Source: Marisediminitalea lipolytica
Lineage (GTDB): Bacteria; Pseudomonadota; Gammaproteobacteria; Enterobacterales; Alteromonadaceae
Direction: 5' to 3'
Assembly: GCF_001758465.1 (NCBI RefSeq)
Contig: NZ_MJIC01000015.1
Span: forward strand, 186,001 to 250,000
DNA: 64,000 bases
How positions within the stretch are numbered: the first letter of the stretch is position 1; each line of letters opens with the position of its first letter. Below the pieces are notes generated by a model that was not told where the DNA came from, did not search any database, and was given only the letters and a program-made list of their open reading frames with translations. The position numbers and the translations under genes were made by a program. Positions 1 to 9,357 of the stretch are shown one piece after another.

Positions 1-157
1 ACGCTCTGAAATAGAAAGGTTCAGTTGATAAATGAACTAAGCCAAAACTGCCTTTACATTCATATTCTTATGTGGGATAAAAAGTATACAGAATAATATC
101 TATTGTAGTAATGCCGTTCTGTTGCGGCAGCCAAGCGCTACAGGTCACGGGATTTTC

Positions 158-1561
158 ATGCGACAACAGCGACTGCCTTCTCTTACCGAAATTCTACTGC
201 TTACCGCTTCTTTGCTGGTTATCATTTTTGTTGTAGCGCATCAGCTCGACCTACCCATCCAACTGGCGTTTATTGGTTGCTGGTTTGCGACCATGGGGTT
301 TGGTAAGTACCTTGGCTACACATACCATCAGTTGCAAAAGGGTATCATCGGTGGCGTAACCCAGGGGATGGAAGCGATCCTGATCCTGATTTCGGTTGGT
401 GCTTTAATTGGCAGTTGGATGGCGGGTGGCATAGTACCGAATATCATTTATCTGGGCTTATCGGTAATGGATCCGTCACTGTTTTTACCGGCGGCCTTTA
501 TTATTTGTGCTATTACCTCGCTGGCTACCGGCACATCCTTTGGTACCGCAGGCACCGCTGGTATTGCCATGATGGGGATCGGTGCCGGTTTTGGTTTGCC
601 GCCGGCGCTGGTAGCTGGCGCGGCAATTTCTGGTGCTTACGTGGGCGATAAACTCTCGCCTTTGTCAGACACCACCGTCATGACAGCCTCTATGTGTCAG
701 GTCAATCTTATCGCTCACATTAAATCGATGCTTTACGTCAGTGTGCCAGCCTGTGTTATAGCTGCATCGGCGTTCTTGCTGGTGGGCTTAGGGTTCGAGC
801 ACGATGGCAGCACTGGTACCGCGCAACAGGTAATGGATGCTATTGCCGGTCATTATACGATTGGCTGGTACATGTTGCTGCCAGCATTAATTGTTATTGG
901 CATGCTGATGATGCGAATGCCGTCTTTTCCGGTGATTTGTTTTGGCGCCGTACTGGGTGTTATCTGGGCGATGATGTTTGAACAAGCCTCGGCCACCACT
1001 GCTTTTAACAGTCTTTACCACGGTAACTTTATTGATACTGACGTAGAGTTTTTGCAAATCCTGCTTAACCGCGGCGGCATCACCTCCATGCTTTCAACCA
1101 TCCTGCTGGTAATACTGGCCATGGGACTGGGTGGTCTTATGGAGTCCATTGGTGTGCTGGCTTCGGTATGTAATTCATTGCAGCACTGGGCTACCAGTAC
1201 GGGCCGTCTGGGGCTTGCTACCCTGTTAAGTGGCGTACTGGGCAACGCACTTGGAGGCGCTGCTTATGTTTCCATAATGACCGCTAGCACCATAACCTCA
1301 CGTAATTATGAACAACTGGGTATCGACAGACGGGTGCTTTCCCGTAATGTCGAATCGGGGGGCACGGTGACAACACCGATGATCCCGTGGACCGACGGCG
1401 GTATTTTTATGGCTACCACACTGGGCGTGAGTACCCTCACCTACCTGCCGTTTTTATGGTATCACTGGCTGGTGATTGGCATTTCTATTCTGTATAGCTA
1501 TGCCGGCTGGTATCACTTCAAACCGGTTGCGATCCCTGAAGTCGCCACCGAGGCAAACTAA
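158..1561 (+). CDS. nhaC: Na+/H+ antiporter, NhaC family
   Basis: A 467-residue polytopic inner-membrane protein with about a dozen hydrophobic segments. It matches the NhaC family, which exchanges cytoplasmic sodium for external protons. The glycine/alanine-rich stretch GTSFGTAGTAGIAMMGIG followed by GDKLSPLSDTTVMT (about residues 125-180) is the conserved NhaC core, and a second related block (SRNVESGGTVTTPMIPW) lies near the C-terminus. An upstream in-frame TTG at 122 would add 12 residues without hydrophobic character, so the ATG at 158 is preferred; neither start has a strong ribosome site. Convergent with the LruC gene. Sodium specificity is inferred from the family and could be malate/lactate-coupled, as in some NhaC-type exchangers. 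Confidence 0.88.
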   Translation: MRQQRLPSLTEILLLTASLLVIIFVVAHQLDLPIQLAFIGCWFATMGFGKYLGYTYHQLQKGIIGGVTQGMEAILILISVGALIGSWMAGGIVPNIIYLGLSVMDPSLFLPAAFIICAITSLATGTSFGTAGTAGIAMMGIGAGFGLPPALVAGAAISGAYVGDKLSPLSDTTVMTASMCQVNLIAHIKSMLYVSVPACVIAASAFLLVGLGFEHDGSTGTAQQVMDAIAGHYTIGWYMLLPALIVIGMLMMRMPSFPVICFGAVLGVIWAMMFEQASATTAFNSLYHGNFIDTDVEFLQILLNRGGITSMLSTILLVILAMGLGGLMESIGVLASVCNSLQHWATSTGRLGLATLLSGVLGNALGGAAYVSIMTASTITSRNYEQLGIDRRVLSRNVESGGTVTTPMIPWTDGGIFMATTLGVSTLTYLPFLWYHWLVIGISILYSYAGWYHFKPVAIPEVATEAN

Positions 1562-1573
1562 GATCAAGTCTGC

Positions 1574-1598
1574 TGGCATTGGCCGGTTACCAATGCCA
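1574..1598. terminator. Hairpin between convergent nhaC and LruC genes
   Basis: A perfect 9-bp inverted repeat (TGGCATTGG at 1574-1582, CCAATGCCA at 1590-1598) with a 7-nt loop lies just after the nhaC stop. Its right arm covers the last codons of the convergent LruC gene. It could end transcription in both directions, although the U-tracts are weak. Confidence 0.55.
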
Positions 1599-3203
1599 TT
1601 TATTACTGTTGTCGGCTTCTTTGGTATCGTAAATGCTTTGCATATCTTTGTTCAGGTACCAGTCCTGGTACCGGGTGCCGGATGACTCTACAAAGGGAAT
1701 AAACTCACTGTAGCCGCGGCTAATATTGTGCCCTTCAATCAGTGGCAGCCAGTCGGTAGAGAAAATCATCGCAAAGGGATAACCGTTGTCGTCGGTAAAG
1801 TTATCGTTGGTATTATTGCTGGCCTGATAGCCATTGCTTGTTCTGTCACCGGCCAGGCGTTTATCCGGCAAATGGATCTCGTAGGCAAAAGTACTGCCAT
1901 CAGCACGTTCCCGGTGAACAAATAAATAAGGATCAAACGGGGGCTGTTCGGCGTTACTGAAAGTAACCCCCTGATCTAACGCCACGCTGAAGGTGTATTT
2001 GGGCCCCTGAACAAATTTATCAACCGCTTCACAGTCCTTTTCGGTATTGGTAAAGCTGCACCCTGTCGCCGGAGCAAAAATGGTTTTAGTGTCTTTAAAC
2101 GCCTGTAGATCCAGGTTGCCGCTAAAGGTTCGCTGCCGGTTAACAAAATAAGGTTCACTGATGTCTGCTCCGGGTAATCCGTCCGCCGTGGGCGGAAACA
2201 TCGACTCAGAAATTTCGCCCGACATGCCCGGCGCATTAATGCGTAAATGCCAGTCGTGATTATACGTAGCGCCGCGAGTCACCAACACGGCTTCGCCGCG
2301 CAGCTTGCTGATCTCCGAATATTTATCTACGCCATACTCGACCCGGTAAGCAACGATCAGATCATTAAAGTCATAGTCACCTAAGTTGGGAAATAAATCT
2401 TCGTAGCCTACCAGATAGTAGGTATCTGCCGACGGATAAGCGGTCCAGGCGTACCACTCGTTGGAGTAGCCGTCCTGGGTAAAGGCGGGATCTTCTTCAC
2501 GCAAATCAAATACACCTGGTGCTTCGGCAACCCCCGCTGCCTCTAAATCAAGAAACCGGGCATCCACGCTATCGACAATCGCCATGTCTTCAAAACCGTT
2601 GGAATAGTCGTAAAACAATTCCGGATCGCCAAGTTTGCCGTTGGTTTTCAGCAGCTCAATATTCAGCGTGACTTCGCTGGCGTTACTGATATCAATATCA
2701 AGGGGAAAGCTTAGCGTGGCGTCAAAATCGGCGGCAATGCTGGATACCGAGCCGGTTATCTGGCTGGAACCGGTACGACCAAGCAGGGTGTAATACAAAC
2801 TGCGCTCGGCAGCAGATTGGTTACCCTCAGCCAGCAGATACTTGGTACGGGTGGTGTACTGGCTGTAACTAAAGCTATCACCGTTAATCGTAACGGTTAA
2901 TACCGCTGACTTTATCGCAACAGCCTGAGTTTCGGCCTTTTCAGTGCCACTGGCTGCTTCGTTAATATCCACGGCAAATACCAGCTTACCGTTGTGTTCT
3001 AAACGCAAGCTTTCCAATCGCTGCATCCGTTCGGCAACGGTCGCGCCCAAAGCGGTTTCGTCAGCCAGCGTGATGGCGCCGGTGCCGCTGGACTGAATCA
3101 CATCGCTGATTAAATGTGACTCGGCATAGCAGTTAACCGCCAAGGCGCTGGCGATAAGTGGTAACAATATACCGGGGGAATTTAACCCATACAGAGGCTT
3201 CAT
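1587..3203 (-). CDS. LruC domain-containing secreted protein
   Basis: 538 residues with an N-terminal signal peptide (about residues 1-28, ending in CYAES). The stretch YEDLFPNLGDYDFNDLIV (about residues 270-287) is the acidic signature of the LruC domain, which fills the C-terminal half and occurs in secreted or surface-exposed beta-sandwich proteins of marine bacteria and Leptospira. The N-terminal half is unassigned. The start overlaps the stop of the upstream lipoprotein gene by 4 bases (ATGA), so the two are translationally coupled and probably act together at the cell surface. The Asp-rich motif suggests calcium binding (inference). Biochemical role unknown. Confidence 0.75.
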   Translation of the reverse strand: MKPLYGLNSPGILLPLIASALAVNCYAESHLISDVIQSSGTGAITLADETALGATVAERMQRLESLRLEHNGKLVFAVDINEAASGTEKAETQAVAIKSAVLTVTINGDSFSYSQYTTRTKYLLAEGNQSAAERSLYYTLLGRTGSSQITGSVSSIAADFDATLSFPLDIDISNASEVTLNIELLKTNGKLGDPELFYDYSNGFEDMAIVDSVDARFLDLEAAGVAEAPGVFDLREEDPAFTQDGYSNEWYAWTAYPSADTYYLVGYEDLFPNLGDYDFNDLIVAYRVEYGVDKYSEISKLRGEAVLVTRGATYNHDWHLRINAPGMSGEISESMFPPTADGLPGADISEPYFVNRQRTFSGNLDLQAFKDTKTIFAPATGCSFTNTEKDCEAVDKFVQGPKYTFSVALDQGVTFSNAEQPPFDPYLFVHRERADGSTFAYEIHLPDKRLAGDRTSNGYQASNNTNDNFTDDNGYPFAMIFSTDWLPLIEGHNISRGYSEFIPFVESSGTRYQDWYLNKDMQSIYDTKEADNSNKWHW

Positions 3204-3616
3204 AGTGCTACCTCCATAATTTTTACCTGGGCAGTGTCGGTAGCCACATCGTAGGCCATATATTCAATGGTCACGAGGTCGATAATACTCGGAATGTTTA
3301 CGGTAACCGATATCTGCTCACCTGCCTGCGAGCGGCCCAGATACAAGTCCTGAATTTTATCATCCCAACTGGCGGTAAGTTTAAAGTTTACCTGACCGGA
3401 TAAGTCATCCGGGACACTAAAACTCACGGTTTGCTGAACAAAGTTACTAAAGTCAAAACTGGCTGGTACCGTTGCTACATCACCGCCGCCAACCTGAGCA
3501 GCAGGCGCATTGCCCGCCGGAGCAGGGGCCGGGGCCGGAGCGCTAGTTTCTGAGCTACCGCCTCCGCCGCACGCAGCAAGGAGTAAAATAGCCGGTAACG
3601 GGATGTATTTGTGCAT
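3200..3616 (-). CDS. Lipoprotein partner of the LruC protein
   Basis: 138 residues. The start is the ATG at 3616, preceded by AGAGG at good spacing; a longer reading from 3658 is possible but would put 14 non-hydrophobic residues before the signal peptide. The signal peptide ends in a lipobox (LLAAC) followed by GGGG and an Ala/Pro repeat linker (APAPAPAPAG), then a beta-rich domain without a recognised family. This is the usual shape of an outer-membrane lipoprotein with a flexible tether. Coupled by a 4-base overlap to the LruC gene. Function unknown. Confidence 0.7.
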   Translation of the reverse strand: MHKYIPLPAILLLAACGGGGSSETSAPAPAPAPAGNAPAAQVGGGDVATVPASFDFSNFVQQTVSFSVPDDLSGQVNFKLTASWDDKIQDLYLGRSQAGEQISVTVNIPSIIDLVTIEYMAYDVATDTAQVKIMEVAL

Positions 3617-3827
3617 AACGCCTACCTCTGAACACAATGTACTGCTAATCATTCTCAAAGTAGTCGCTAAATTTGTATTCCGCCCCGCTGTAACAGCAAA
3701 AATGAACTAAAGGTTGAGTCGTTGGGCTTTTGCTTAACCGTGCCTGTTGGTGCATCAATCCTGTCTGGTTTGAGCATCCGCGGTGAATTCGCTACCCTGT
3801 GCCAACCTGTAGCTCAATATAATTATC

Positions 3828-5426
3828 ATGTTTAGAACTCTCTTATTATGCGGCGCGCTAACGTGCACTGGTGCCGCGGCTCTGGCCGAAAACCTGTCAG
3901 CCATCGGTCAGTCCATCAATCTGGATAATTACCGTCAGGATGTTAAAACCCTGGCCAGTGATGAATTTGAAGGCCGGGCCCCGTTGTCCGCCGGTGAAAC
4001 CAAAACCATTGAATACCTGGTTAGCCAGTTTAAGGACATGGGTCTGCAACCAGCATTTGGCACAAGTTATGTTCAGGAAGTGCCACTGGCAAAAATAACC
4101 GCCGATCAGAATATGGCGCTACAGATGGGTGATCTGAGCCTGGTTAATGGCAGTGATTTTGTTGCTCGTACCGAGCGTATCAGCGAAGAGATTACCCTGG
4201 ATAATGACCTGGTGTTTGCCGGTTATGGCATCAACGCGCCGGAATATAACTGGAACGATTACGCCGGTATCGACGTTAAGGGTAAAACCGTGATTGTGCT
4301 GGTCAACGACCCGGGGTTCACGTCGGGTGACAAGGCGTTTTTTAATGGCCGGGCCATGACCTATTACGGTCGCTGGACTTACAAATACGAAGAAGCCGCC
4401 CGCCAGGGTGCTAAAGCTGTTTTTATCGTACATGAAACCATGGCCGCCGGTTATGGTTGGGGTGTGGTGCAGGCGGGAGGGACCACGCCTAAGTATACGC
4501 TGGTGGATAATCAGCAAAATCAGTCCAAAGTGGGTGTCATGGGCTGGATGACGTTACGCGCTGCTGAAAAGGTCTTCAGTGCGGCGGGGGTCGATTATCG
4601 GGCCGTTAAAAAAGCGGCGGGCCAGCCGGGTTTTAAAGCCATCGATTTAAAGCAACAGGTTAAACTGGCGCTGCGTAATAGTATTGAACACAAAGCCTCA
4701 CAAAACGTCGCGGCTATTTTACCAGGCAGCCAAAACCCTGATGAGTGGGTTGCATTGCATGCTCACTGGGACGGGCTTGGTATGGGTATGGAAAATGCTA
4801 AGCAAGTGGTATTAAACGGTGCCGTTGATAATGCTTCCGGGGTTGCCGGGGTACTGGAACTGGCCCGGGTGTTTAAAGCGCAGGTAAAAGCAAAACCCTT
4901 TAAACGCACGTTAATGTTTGGTGCGTTTACGGCCGAAGAAACCGGCCTGATAGGCGCTGAACACTTTGCCAAAAATCCGCCCGTCCCGGCAAAAGACATT
5001 GTGGCGTTTTTGAATATTGACGGTATGAACGTGAACAATGCCACCGATTACACGCTACAGTACGGCGAAGGGGTTTCTGAACTGGAAGATTATGTCGCCC
5101 GGGTGGCGAAAAATCAGGGCCGGTTTGTTAAGCCGGATCCGCGTCCGCAAAATGGCTTGTTTTTCCGCTCTGATCACTTTGCCGCGGCACGTCAGGGGAT
5201 CCCGTCTTATCTGTTTATGAGTCTTGGCGATACCGATCCGCAGTTTATTGCCAGTCGCTATCACAAATCAGGTGACGACTATTTTGCCAGCTGGTCATTA
5301 GGCGGTGTTTTGCAGGATTTAGACTTAATCGGTCAGGTGATGGCAGAGCTTGCTAACAATGGTGACTGGCCTCATTGGAAGGCCGATTCTTCATTTAAAG
5401 AAGCCCGCAAAGCATCGGGGCGCTAG
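3828..5426 (+). CDS. Secreted M28 family zinc aminopeptidase
   Basis: 532 residues. The signal peptide (about 1-20, ending ALAE) directs export. A PA (protease-associated) domain occupies roughly residues 125-245 and an M28 catalytic domain about 290-520. Candidate zinc and catalytic residues are H313 (HAHWDGLG), D334 (GAVDNASG), E370/E371 (TAEETGL), D398 (LNIDGM) and the later RSDHF histidine, so the active site looks complete. M28 enzymes of this build release N-terminal residues from peptides in the periplasm or outside the cell. Stand-alone gene, convergent with the outer-membrane barrel gene. Confidence 0.88.
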   Translation: MFRTLLLCGALTCTGAAALAENLSAIGQSINLDNYRQDVKTLASDEFEGRAPLSAGETKTIEYLVSQFKDMGLQPAFGTSYVQEVPLAKITADQNMALQMGDLSLVNGSDFVARTERISEEITLDNDLVFAGYGINAPEYNWNDYAGIDVKGKTVIVLVNDPGFTSGDKAFFNGRAMTYYGRWTYKYEEAARQGAKAVFIVHETMAAGYGWGVVQAGGTTPKYTLVDNQQNQSKVGVMGWMTLRAAEKVFSAAGVDYRAVKKAAGQPGFKAIDLKQQVKLALRNSIEHKASQNVAAILPGSQNPDEWVALHAHWDGLGMGMENAKQVVLNGAVDNASGVAGVLELARVFKAQVKAKPFKRTLMFGAFTAEETGLIGAEHFAKNPPVPAKDIVAFLNIDGMNVNNATDYTLQYGEGVSELEDYVARVAKNQGRFVKPDPRPQNGLFFRSDHFAAARQGIPSYLFMSLGDTDPQFIASRYHKSGDDYFASWSLGGVLQDLDLIGQVMAELANNGDWPHWKADSSFKEARKASGR

Positions 5427-5443
5427 TAATTGCCGACGATTCA

Positions 5444-5473
5444 GCCAGCCGCCAGCGATAACCAGCGGCTGGC
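5444..5473. terminator. Hairpin between convergent genes
   Basis: A 9-bp perfect inverted repeat (GCCAGCCGC at 5444-5452, GCGGCTGGC at 5465-5473) separated by 12 nt, in the short gap between the M28 peptidase and outer-membrane protein genes. GC-rich and placed as a shared terminator, but without a clear U-run. Confidence 0.45.
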
Positions 5474-5481
5474 CTCTGGCT

Positions 5482-6006
5482 TTAGAACTTGTAAGTAAAA
5501 CCAGCACTAAAACCGTTTAATTCGTAGCCATCTTTGTCCAGATAAGACATATACTCGATGTTGCCGCTAACACGATCTGTGAACGCGTAATCAATGCCTG
5601 CACCGTAGCTCAAATCGCTGTCACTGGCGTTCTCATGGTAACCGCCGTAGCTGGCTTCTAATTCGCCTTTGGTGTAACCCAGAACCACGTACGGATAGAA
5701 ACCATTGTTTTCAAAACCGGCTTTGGCATACAGGCCGTACATGTAGTTTAGTTCCAGTTCCACGCCATACAGTGAATCGTCAGAAACGCCAGTACCTAAA
5801 CGGGCTTCCAGTGCAACATAGTCGGTTAACTGGGTACCAACACGGCCCAAAATAGCGCCCAGGTCCATATCGATGTCGCCTTCTGAGTAATCTACGTACA
5901 CGGCACTTGCGCCAGCATAGATAGAAGGAGAAAGGGTTTCTGCTGCATTAACGTTGCTGGCAGCGGCTAGCAGACCAGTGGTTAGCAAAAAGAGTGCTTT
6001 TTTCAT
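5482..6006 (-). CDS. Small outer-membrane beta-barrel protein
   Basis: 174 residues with a signal peptide (cleavage after NVNA-AE, about residue 22), alternating aromatic/polar strands, and a C-terminal phenylalanine (FTYKF), the usual signal for outer-membrane barrel assembly. Length and strand pattern fit an 8-stranded OmpA/Ail/OmpX-like porin-family barrel. Such proteins act in adhesion or membrane stability; no specific role can be given. The 318-bp leader region is AT-rich and contains an inverted repeat at 6031-6066. Confidence 0.75.
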   Translation of the reverse strand: MKKALFLLTTGLLAAASNVNAAETLSPSIYAGASAVYVDYSEGDIDMDLGAILGRVGTQLTDYVALEARLGTGVSDDSLYGVELELNYMYGLYAKAGFENNGFYPYVVLGYTKGELEASYGGYHENASDSDLSYGAGIDYAFTDRVSGNIEYMSYLDKDGYELNGFSAGFTYKF

Positions 6007-6324
6007 TTCATGTCCTTAATACAAAAAACAAGAGGAAGTGACGAAATCAGCGTGACTGCTTCCTCTCAATCACGGCTGAAAATGCAGAGCGGGACTCTGC
6101 GGAAAACACACAGGTTATGGCCTGGAAAATAACACGGTAGAAAGGATATGTTACCGGAATTGCCCGGTCGTCATTAGGCAGAGATGAACCGGGATGGACT
6201 CTAACCTGTTGTAGATAAAGTATTTTATCAGGGTTTTTTGGAATTGCAGCTTAGGTTTGTCGTGCAAATCTGCTTACTGTCTCACGGGGTAAAAAATGTA
6301 AGACTAAACCGCTTTTATACCCTG
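6007..6324. other. Intergenic region with 5' leader inverted repeat
   Basis: 318 bp between wbuC and the outer-membrane barrel gene, without an ORF I would accept. It holds AGAGGAAG (6031-6038) and its reverse complement CTTCCTCT (6059-6066), which would form a hairpin about 25 nt before the barrel start codon. A second palindromic bit, GCAGAGCGGGACTCTGC, follows near 6083-6099. Nothing else recognisable. Confidence 0.5.
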
Positions 6325-6810
6325 TCAGGCTGTTTTTAGTGAGTATCCCGGACGCAATACTTTCATATTTTCAAGAAAGCGCGGCACCGCTTCATCGCCT
6401 TCGACTGGCGCCCAGGCCGCGAAGTCTTTATCTCCGGTTTGTTCATAGGGGCCTTGCTTCACCTCCACAAAGGTCACTGGTGCATGACAAACCGTTGCAT
6501 GCCAGGTATTTGGTGGAATTTCGACACCCAGGCAATCGCTGCCCGGTCCCAGTGCCAACCGCTCAGTTAGGGTGCCTGCATCATCAAAAAACAGCAGTTC
6601 TAAACAGCCGTCAACTACCATGAAAAATTCCCATTTGTGGGCGTCACTGTGGCGATGGGGACGTACATAGGAGTCTGGCAGCATGCACACAAACAATCGC
6701 TGCACAACCTGCTGGTAATCTTCATGCACGTTGTGATGAGCCCGGCGACGTGGGCTGGCTTCGGCCTGAGCGCGTAATTCGCTGAGTAATTCTAAATCAA
6801 ACTTTTTCAT
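6325..6810 (-). CDS. wbuC: WbuC-family cupin metalloprotein
   Basis: 161 residues; the ATG at 6810 (MKKFDLELL) is chosen because earlier in-frame codons lie inside plsB. A single cupin fold is seen, with the metal-binding motif HRHSDAHKWEFF in the middle and a second cupin box ending NTWHATVCH. WbuC-type cupins occur in O-antigen gene clusters and elsewhere, and their reaction is not established. The start overlaps the plsB stop by 14 bases in a different frame, so the gene is the second cistron after plsB. That pairing hints at an envelope-lipid role (inference). Confidence 0.75.
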   Translation of the reverse strand: MKKFDLELLSELRAQAEASPRRRAHHNVHEDYQQVVQRLFVCMLPDSYVRPHRHSDAHKWEFFMVVDGCLELLFFDDAGTLTERLALGPGSDCLGVEIPPNTWHATVCHAPVTFVEVKQGPYEQTGDKDFAAWAPVEGDEAVPRFLENMKVLRPGYSLKTA

Positions 6811-9298
6811 TATCGTGGGGTTCCCTGTCGGCTTGCAGAATGTTCTGCTGTAAATGCTGGACAATTTCTGGCCAGACTAATGCCATTATATCCTTGCGTA
6901 GCGCAGAGGCTTCCTCGGAGTACTTCAGACTGCCGTCTTCGGCTGCATCCAACCAGTGATTATCGCGCAGGGCGCTAATAAAACTGGAGAGTACATTTTT
7001 GTCATAAAACTCCGGTGAATGCATGCCATAAAGCCTGGATAAACGCTCGGCCACGGTTTTACTTTCTTTTTCCAGCGCGTTGCGACTGATGGATTTTTCA
7101 CGTTTTAAAATGGTCAGTACCACGGCGTAGCGCTGCAAGGTTTCCTGCATACAGCGGCTCAACAGCCAGCTGGAATGAAACTGCTCGCTTTCTGACTCTG
7201 GTGGTGCGAGGTAGCGGCCTTTTTGCTGCAACATTCCCACTTGCTTAAACGCATCAATCAGTTCTGCTGTGTAGGCCAGCGCCTGATCCTGTGACATGTG
7301 CAAAAACAGTTCCCGCTGCAATAACGGATAGAGTGCCGCAATTAATTGCAGAATGGCGTTTTTTTCCAGCTTTCCATGGGCAAAAACAGCGGTCATGATG
7401 ATGCCAGGCAGGGCAAACAAATGAATAATATTGTTGCGATAGTAAGTTAAAAATACCGCGTTATCCGGCTGCGGGCTAATCAAAGTTCCGTACTGATCTT
7501 CGCTGACATTCAGACGCTTAAGGGAAAGCGTGTGCTCCAGCAGGGCTTTGGCATCCTCTTTGGGCAAAGTGGCATTTTTACTGTAAGGGGCCACAGCAAA
7601 CAGGGCCAGATAGTCAGTCATGGCCTGGGTCAGCTCGGTTTTGCTCATGGTCTGGGTTTTAGACGCCAGCAGGCAAAGTGAAGTCAGGGCCATACCGTTA
7701 ATGGCGGCAGCACTGTTAACGCGAGTCATCAGCTCGCCAGCCAGACTATTTACCGTAGGCGTAAGCCAGGCGGGCTTTTTCTCCGGGTTCAGACTCTGAC
7801 TGCCGCGCCAGTCCGGCGCTTTACTGTCCAGAAACTGATTCAGCGAAAGGGGGTCACCAAAATTTACGTAGCCATGGCCATAATTTTTAAGCTTTTTAAT
7901 AGCCGAAAAAACCTGCCAGTTAGACTCTTTCTTTTTGGCACCGCCTTTCAGTTCGCTCAGGTAGCTTTTCACTTCCATTACGTTTTCGTAGCCAATATAA
8001 ACCGGCACTAAACTGATTGGTCGGTTGATGCCCTTAGCCGCGGCCTGAATGGTCATCGCCAGCATGCCGGTTTTCGGCGGGATCAGTCGGCCTGTTCTGC
8101 TACGGCCGCCTTCAGGGTAGTATTTTACTGCATACCCTTTTTTAAACAGCAGCTCCAGATACTCTCTGAAAACCGCGGTGTAGAGCTTATTGCCGGCAAA
8201 ACTGCGGCGCAGGAAAAACGCGCCACCACGGCGGAATATGCCGCCCACTGGCCAGAAATTCAGGTTAATACCGGCGGCAATATGTGGTGTAACCAAACCT
8301 TCGTGATAAATCACGTAGGTCAGTAACAGATAATCCATATGGCTACGGTGGCAGGGAATATAAATGATTTCATGGCCATTGTTGGCCAGTTCGCGGATGC
8401 GATTAGCGTGACCGACACTGATACCGTTATAAATTTTATTCCAAATCCGGGTTAACAGTCGGTCACCAAAGCGGATGAGTCCTTCCCGGTAATCGGCAGC
8501 AATCTCTTTAAGGTAACCAGCGGCAACGTTACGGGCCTCATCAGCACTGAGTTTTTTCACGCGCATTTCTTCGCTAATGGCATTGCGGACCATTTCTGAT
8601 CCTAGCACCGCATTGTTAAGTGCCTGGCGCTCCAGCAATGTCGGGCCGGTCATGGCCTGTCGCTTACGGTGGAAATGGGTACTGGCAACCCGGGCCAGTT
8701 TATGCGCAAGCTTTGCGTCGGTGCTGTGCTGATCGGTCATGGCCCGGGATGACACGGCCCGGCTGTAACTGATAAACGTATCGCGACCTAAAAACAAAAC
8801 GATGAAGAATTTGCGTAGCCAGCTTGGCGCGGCTGACAGGGTCAGCAGGTCGGCCAGGCCGGGTTTGCCTTTGCCCGGCGCGCGGCCCCAGGTAATAAAT
8901 ACCGGCACTACCTGAACATCCAGTCCGGTATGCTCACGGTGCCATTGAAACAGGTCGGTGATCACCGGCTCTAAATCGGTATGCTGTCGTTGCTTACGAA
9001 ACAGGTTTTCTGAGCGGCGCAAAAACAGGCTGCCAGGATAATCTTTACCCGCCAGGGTAACTTTACTTACCGGGCTGGGCAGCCCCAGACTGCTGGCTGA
9101 CATTTGCAGTGCCAGCTGGTCGGTGACCGAGTCGGTGGGCAACAAATAGATAATAGGGCGTGATTTATCAATGCCGAGTTCGCTGCCCACATCGGCAGGA
9201 ATACTGTTGGTTTTTACCAGCCACTTAACCGGGAGACGAAACACGTTAAGCAAAGCCTGACGCATCCAAGTCATGAATAGGGTGTCCTGTTTAATCAA
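6797..9298 (-). CDS. plsB: Glycerol-3-phosphate 1-O-acyltransferase PlsB
   Basis: 833 residues, close to the 807-residue E. coli enzyme. PlsB transfers an acyl chain from acyl-CoA or acyl-ACP to the sn-1 position of glycerol-3-phosphate at the inner membrane, the first step of phospholipid synthesis. The acyltransferase blocks are present: H317-R-S-H-M-D322 (the HX4D catalytic motif), GGAFFLRRSF, the substrate-binding YYPEGGRSRTGR, and VPVYIGYENVME. The ATG at 9298 is used; an alternative ATG 8 codons in (MTWMRQ) cannot be excluded. Followed by overlapping wbuC. Confidence 0.96.
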   Translation of the reverse strand: MIKQDTLFMTWMRQALLNVFRLPVKWLVKTNSIPADVGSELGIDKSRPIIYLLPTDSVTDQLALQMSASSLGLPSPVSKVTLAGKDYPGSLFLRRSENLFRKQRQHTDLEPVITDLFQWHREHTGLDVQVVPVFITWGRAPGKGKPGLADLLTLSAAPSWLRKFFIVLFLGRDTFISYSRAVSSRAMTDQHSTDAKLAHKLARVASTHFHRKRQAMTGPTLLERQALNNAVLGSEMVRNAISEEMRVKKLSADEARNVAAGYLKEIAADYREGLIRFGDRLLTRIWNKIYNGISVGHANRIRELANNGHEIIYIPCHRSHMDYLLLTYVIYHEGLVTPHIAAGINLNFWPVGGIFRRGGAFFLRRSFAGNKLYTAVFREYLELLFKKGYAVKYYPEGGRSRTGRLIPPKTGMLAMTIQAAAKGINRPISLVPVYIGYENVMEVKSYLSELKGGAKKKESNWQVFSAIKKLKNYGHGYVNFGDPLSLNQFLDSKAPDWRGSQSLNPEKKPAWLTPTVNSLAGELMTRVNSAAAINGMALTSLCLLASKTQTMSKTELTQAMTDYLALFAVAPYSKNATLPKEDAKALLEHTLSLKRLNVSEDQYGTLISPQPDNAVFLTYYRNNIIHLFALPGIIMTAVFAHGKLEKNAILQLIAALYPLLQRELFLHMSQDQALAYTAELIDAFKQVGMLQQKGRYLAPPESESEQFHSSWLLSRCMQETLQRYAVVLTILKREKSISRNALEKESKTVAERLSRLYGMHSPEFYDKNVLSSFISALRDNHWLDAAEDGSLKYSEEASALRKDIMALVWPEIVQHLQQNILQADREPHDNEKV

Positions 9299-9357
9299 AT
9301 ACGCGCTTAGTGTATCACGAATTATGGCTGTGATAGCCTGTCACCGCAGTCTGCCAG

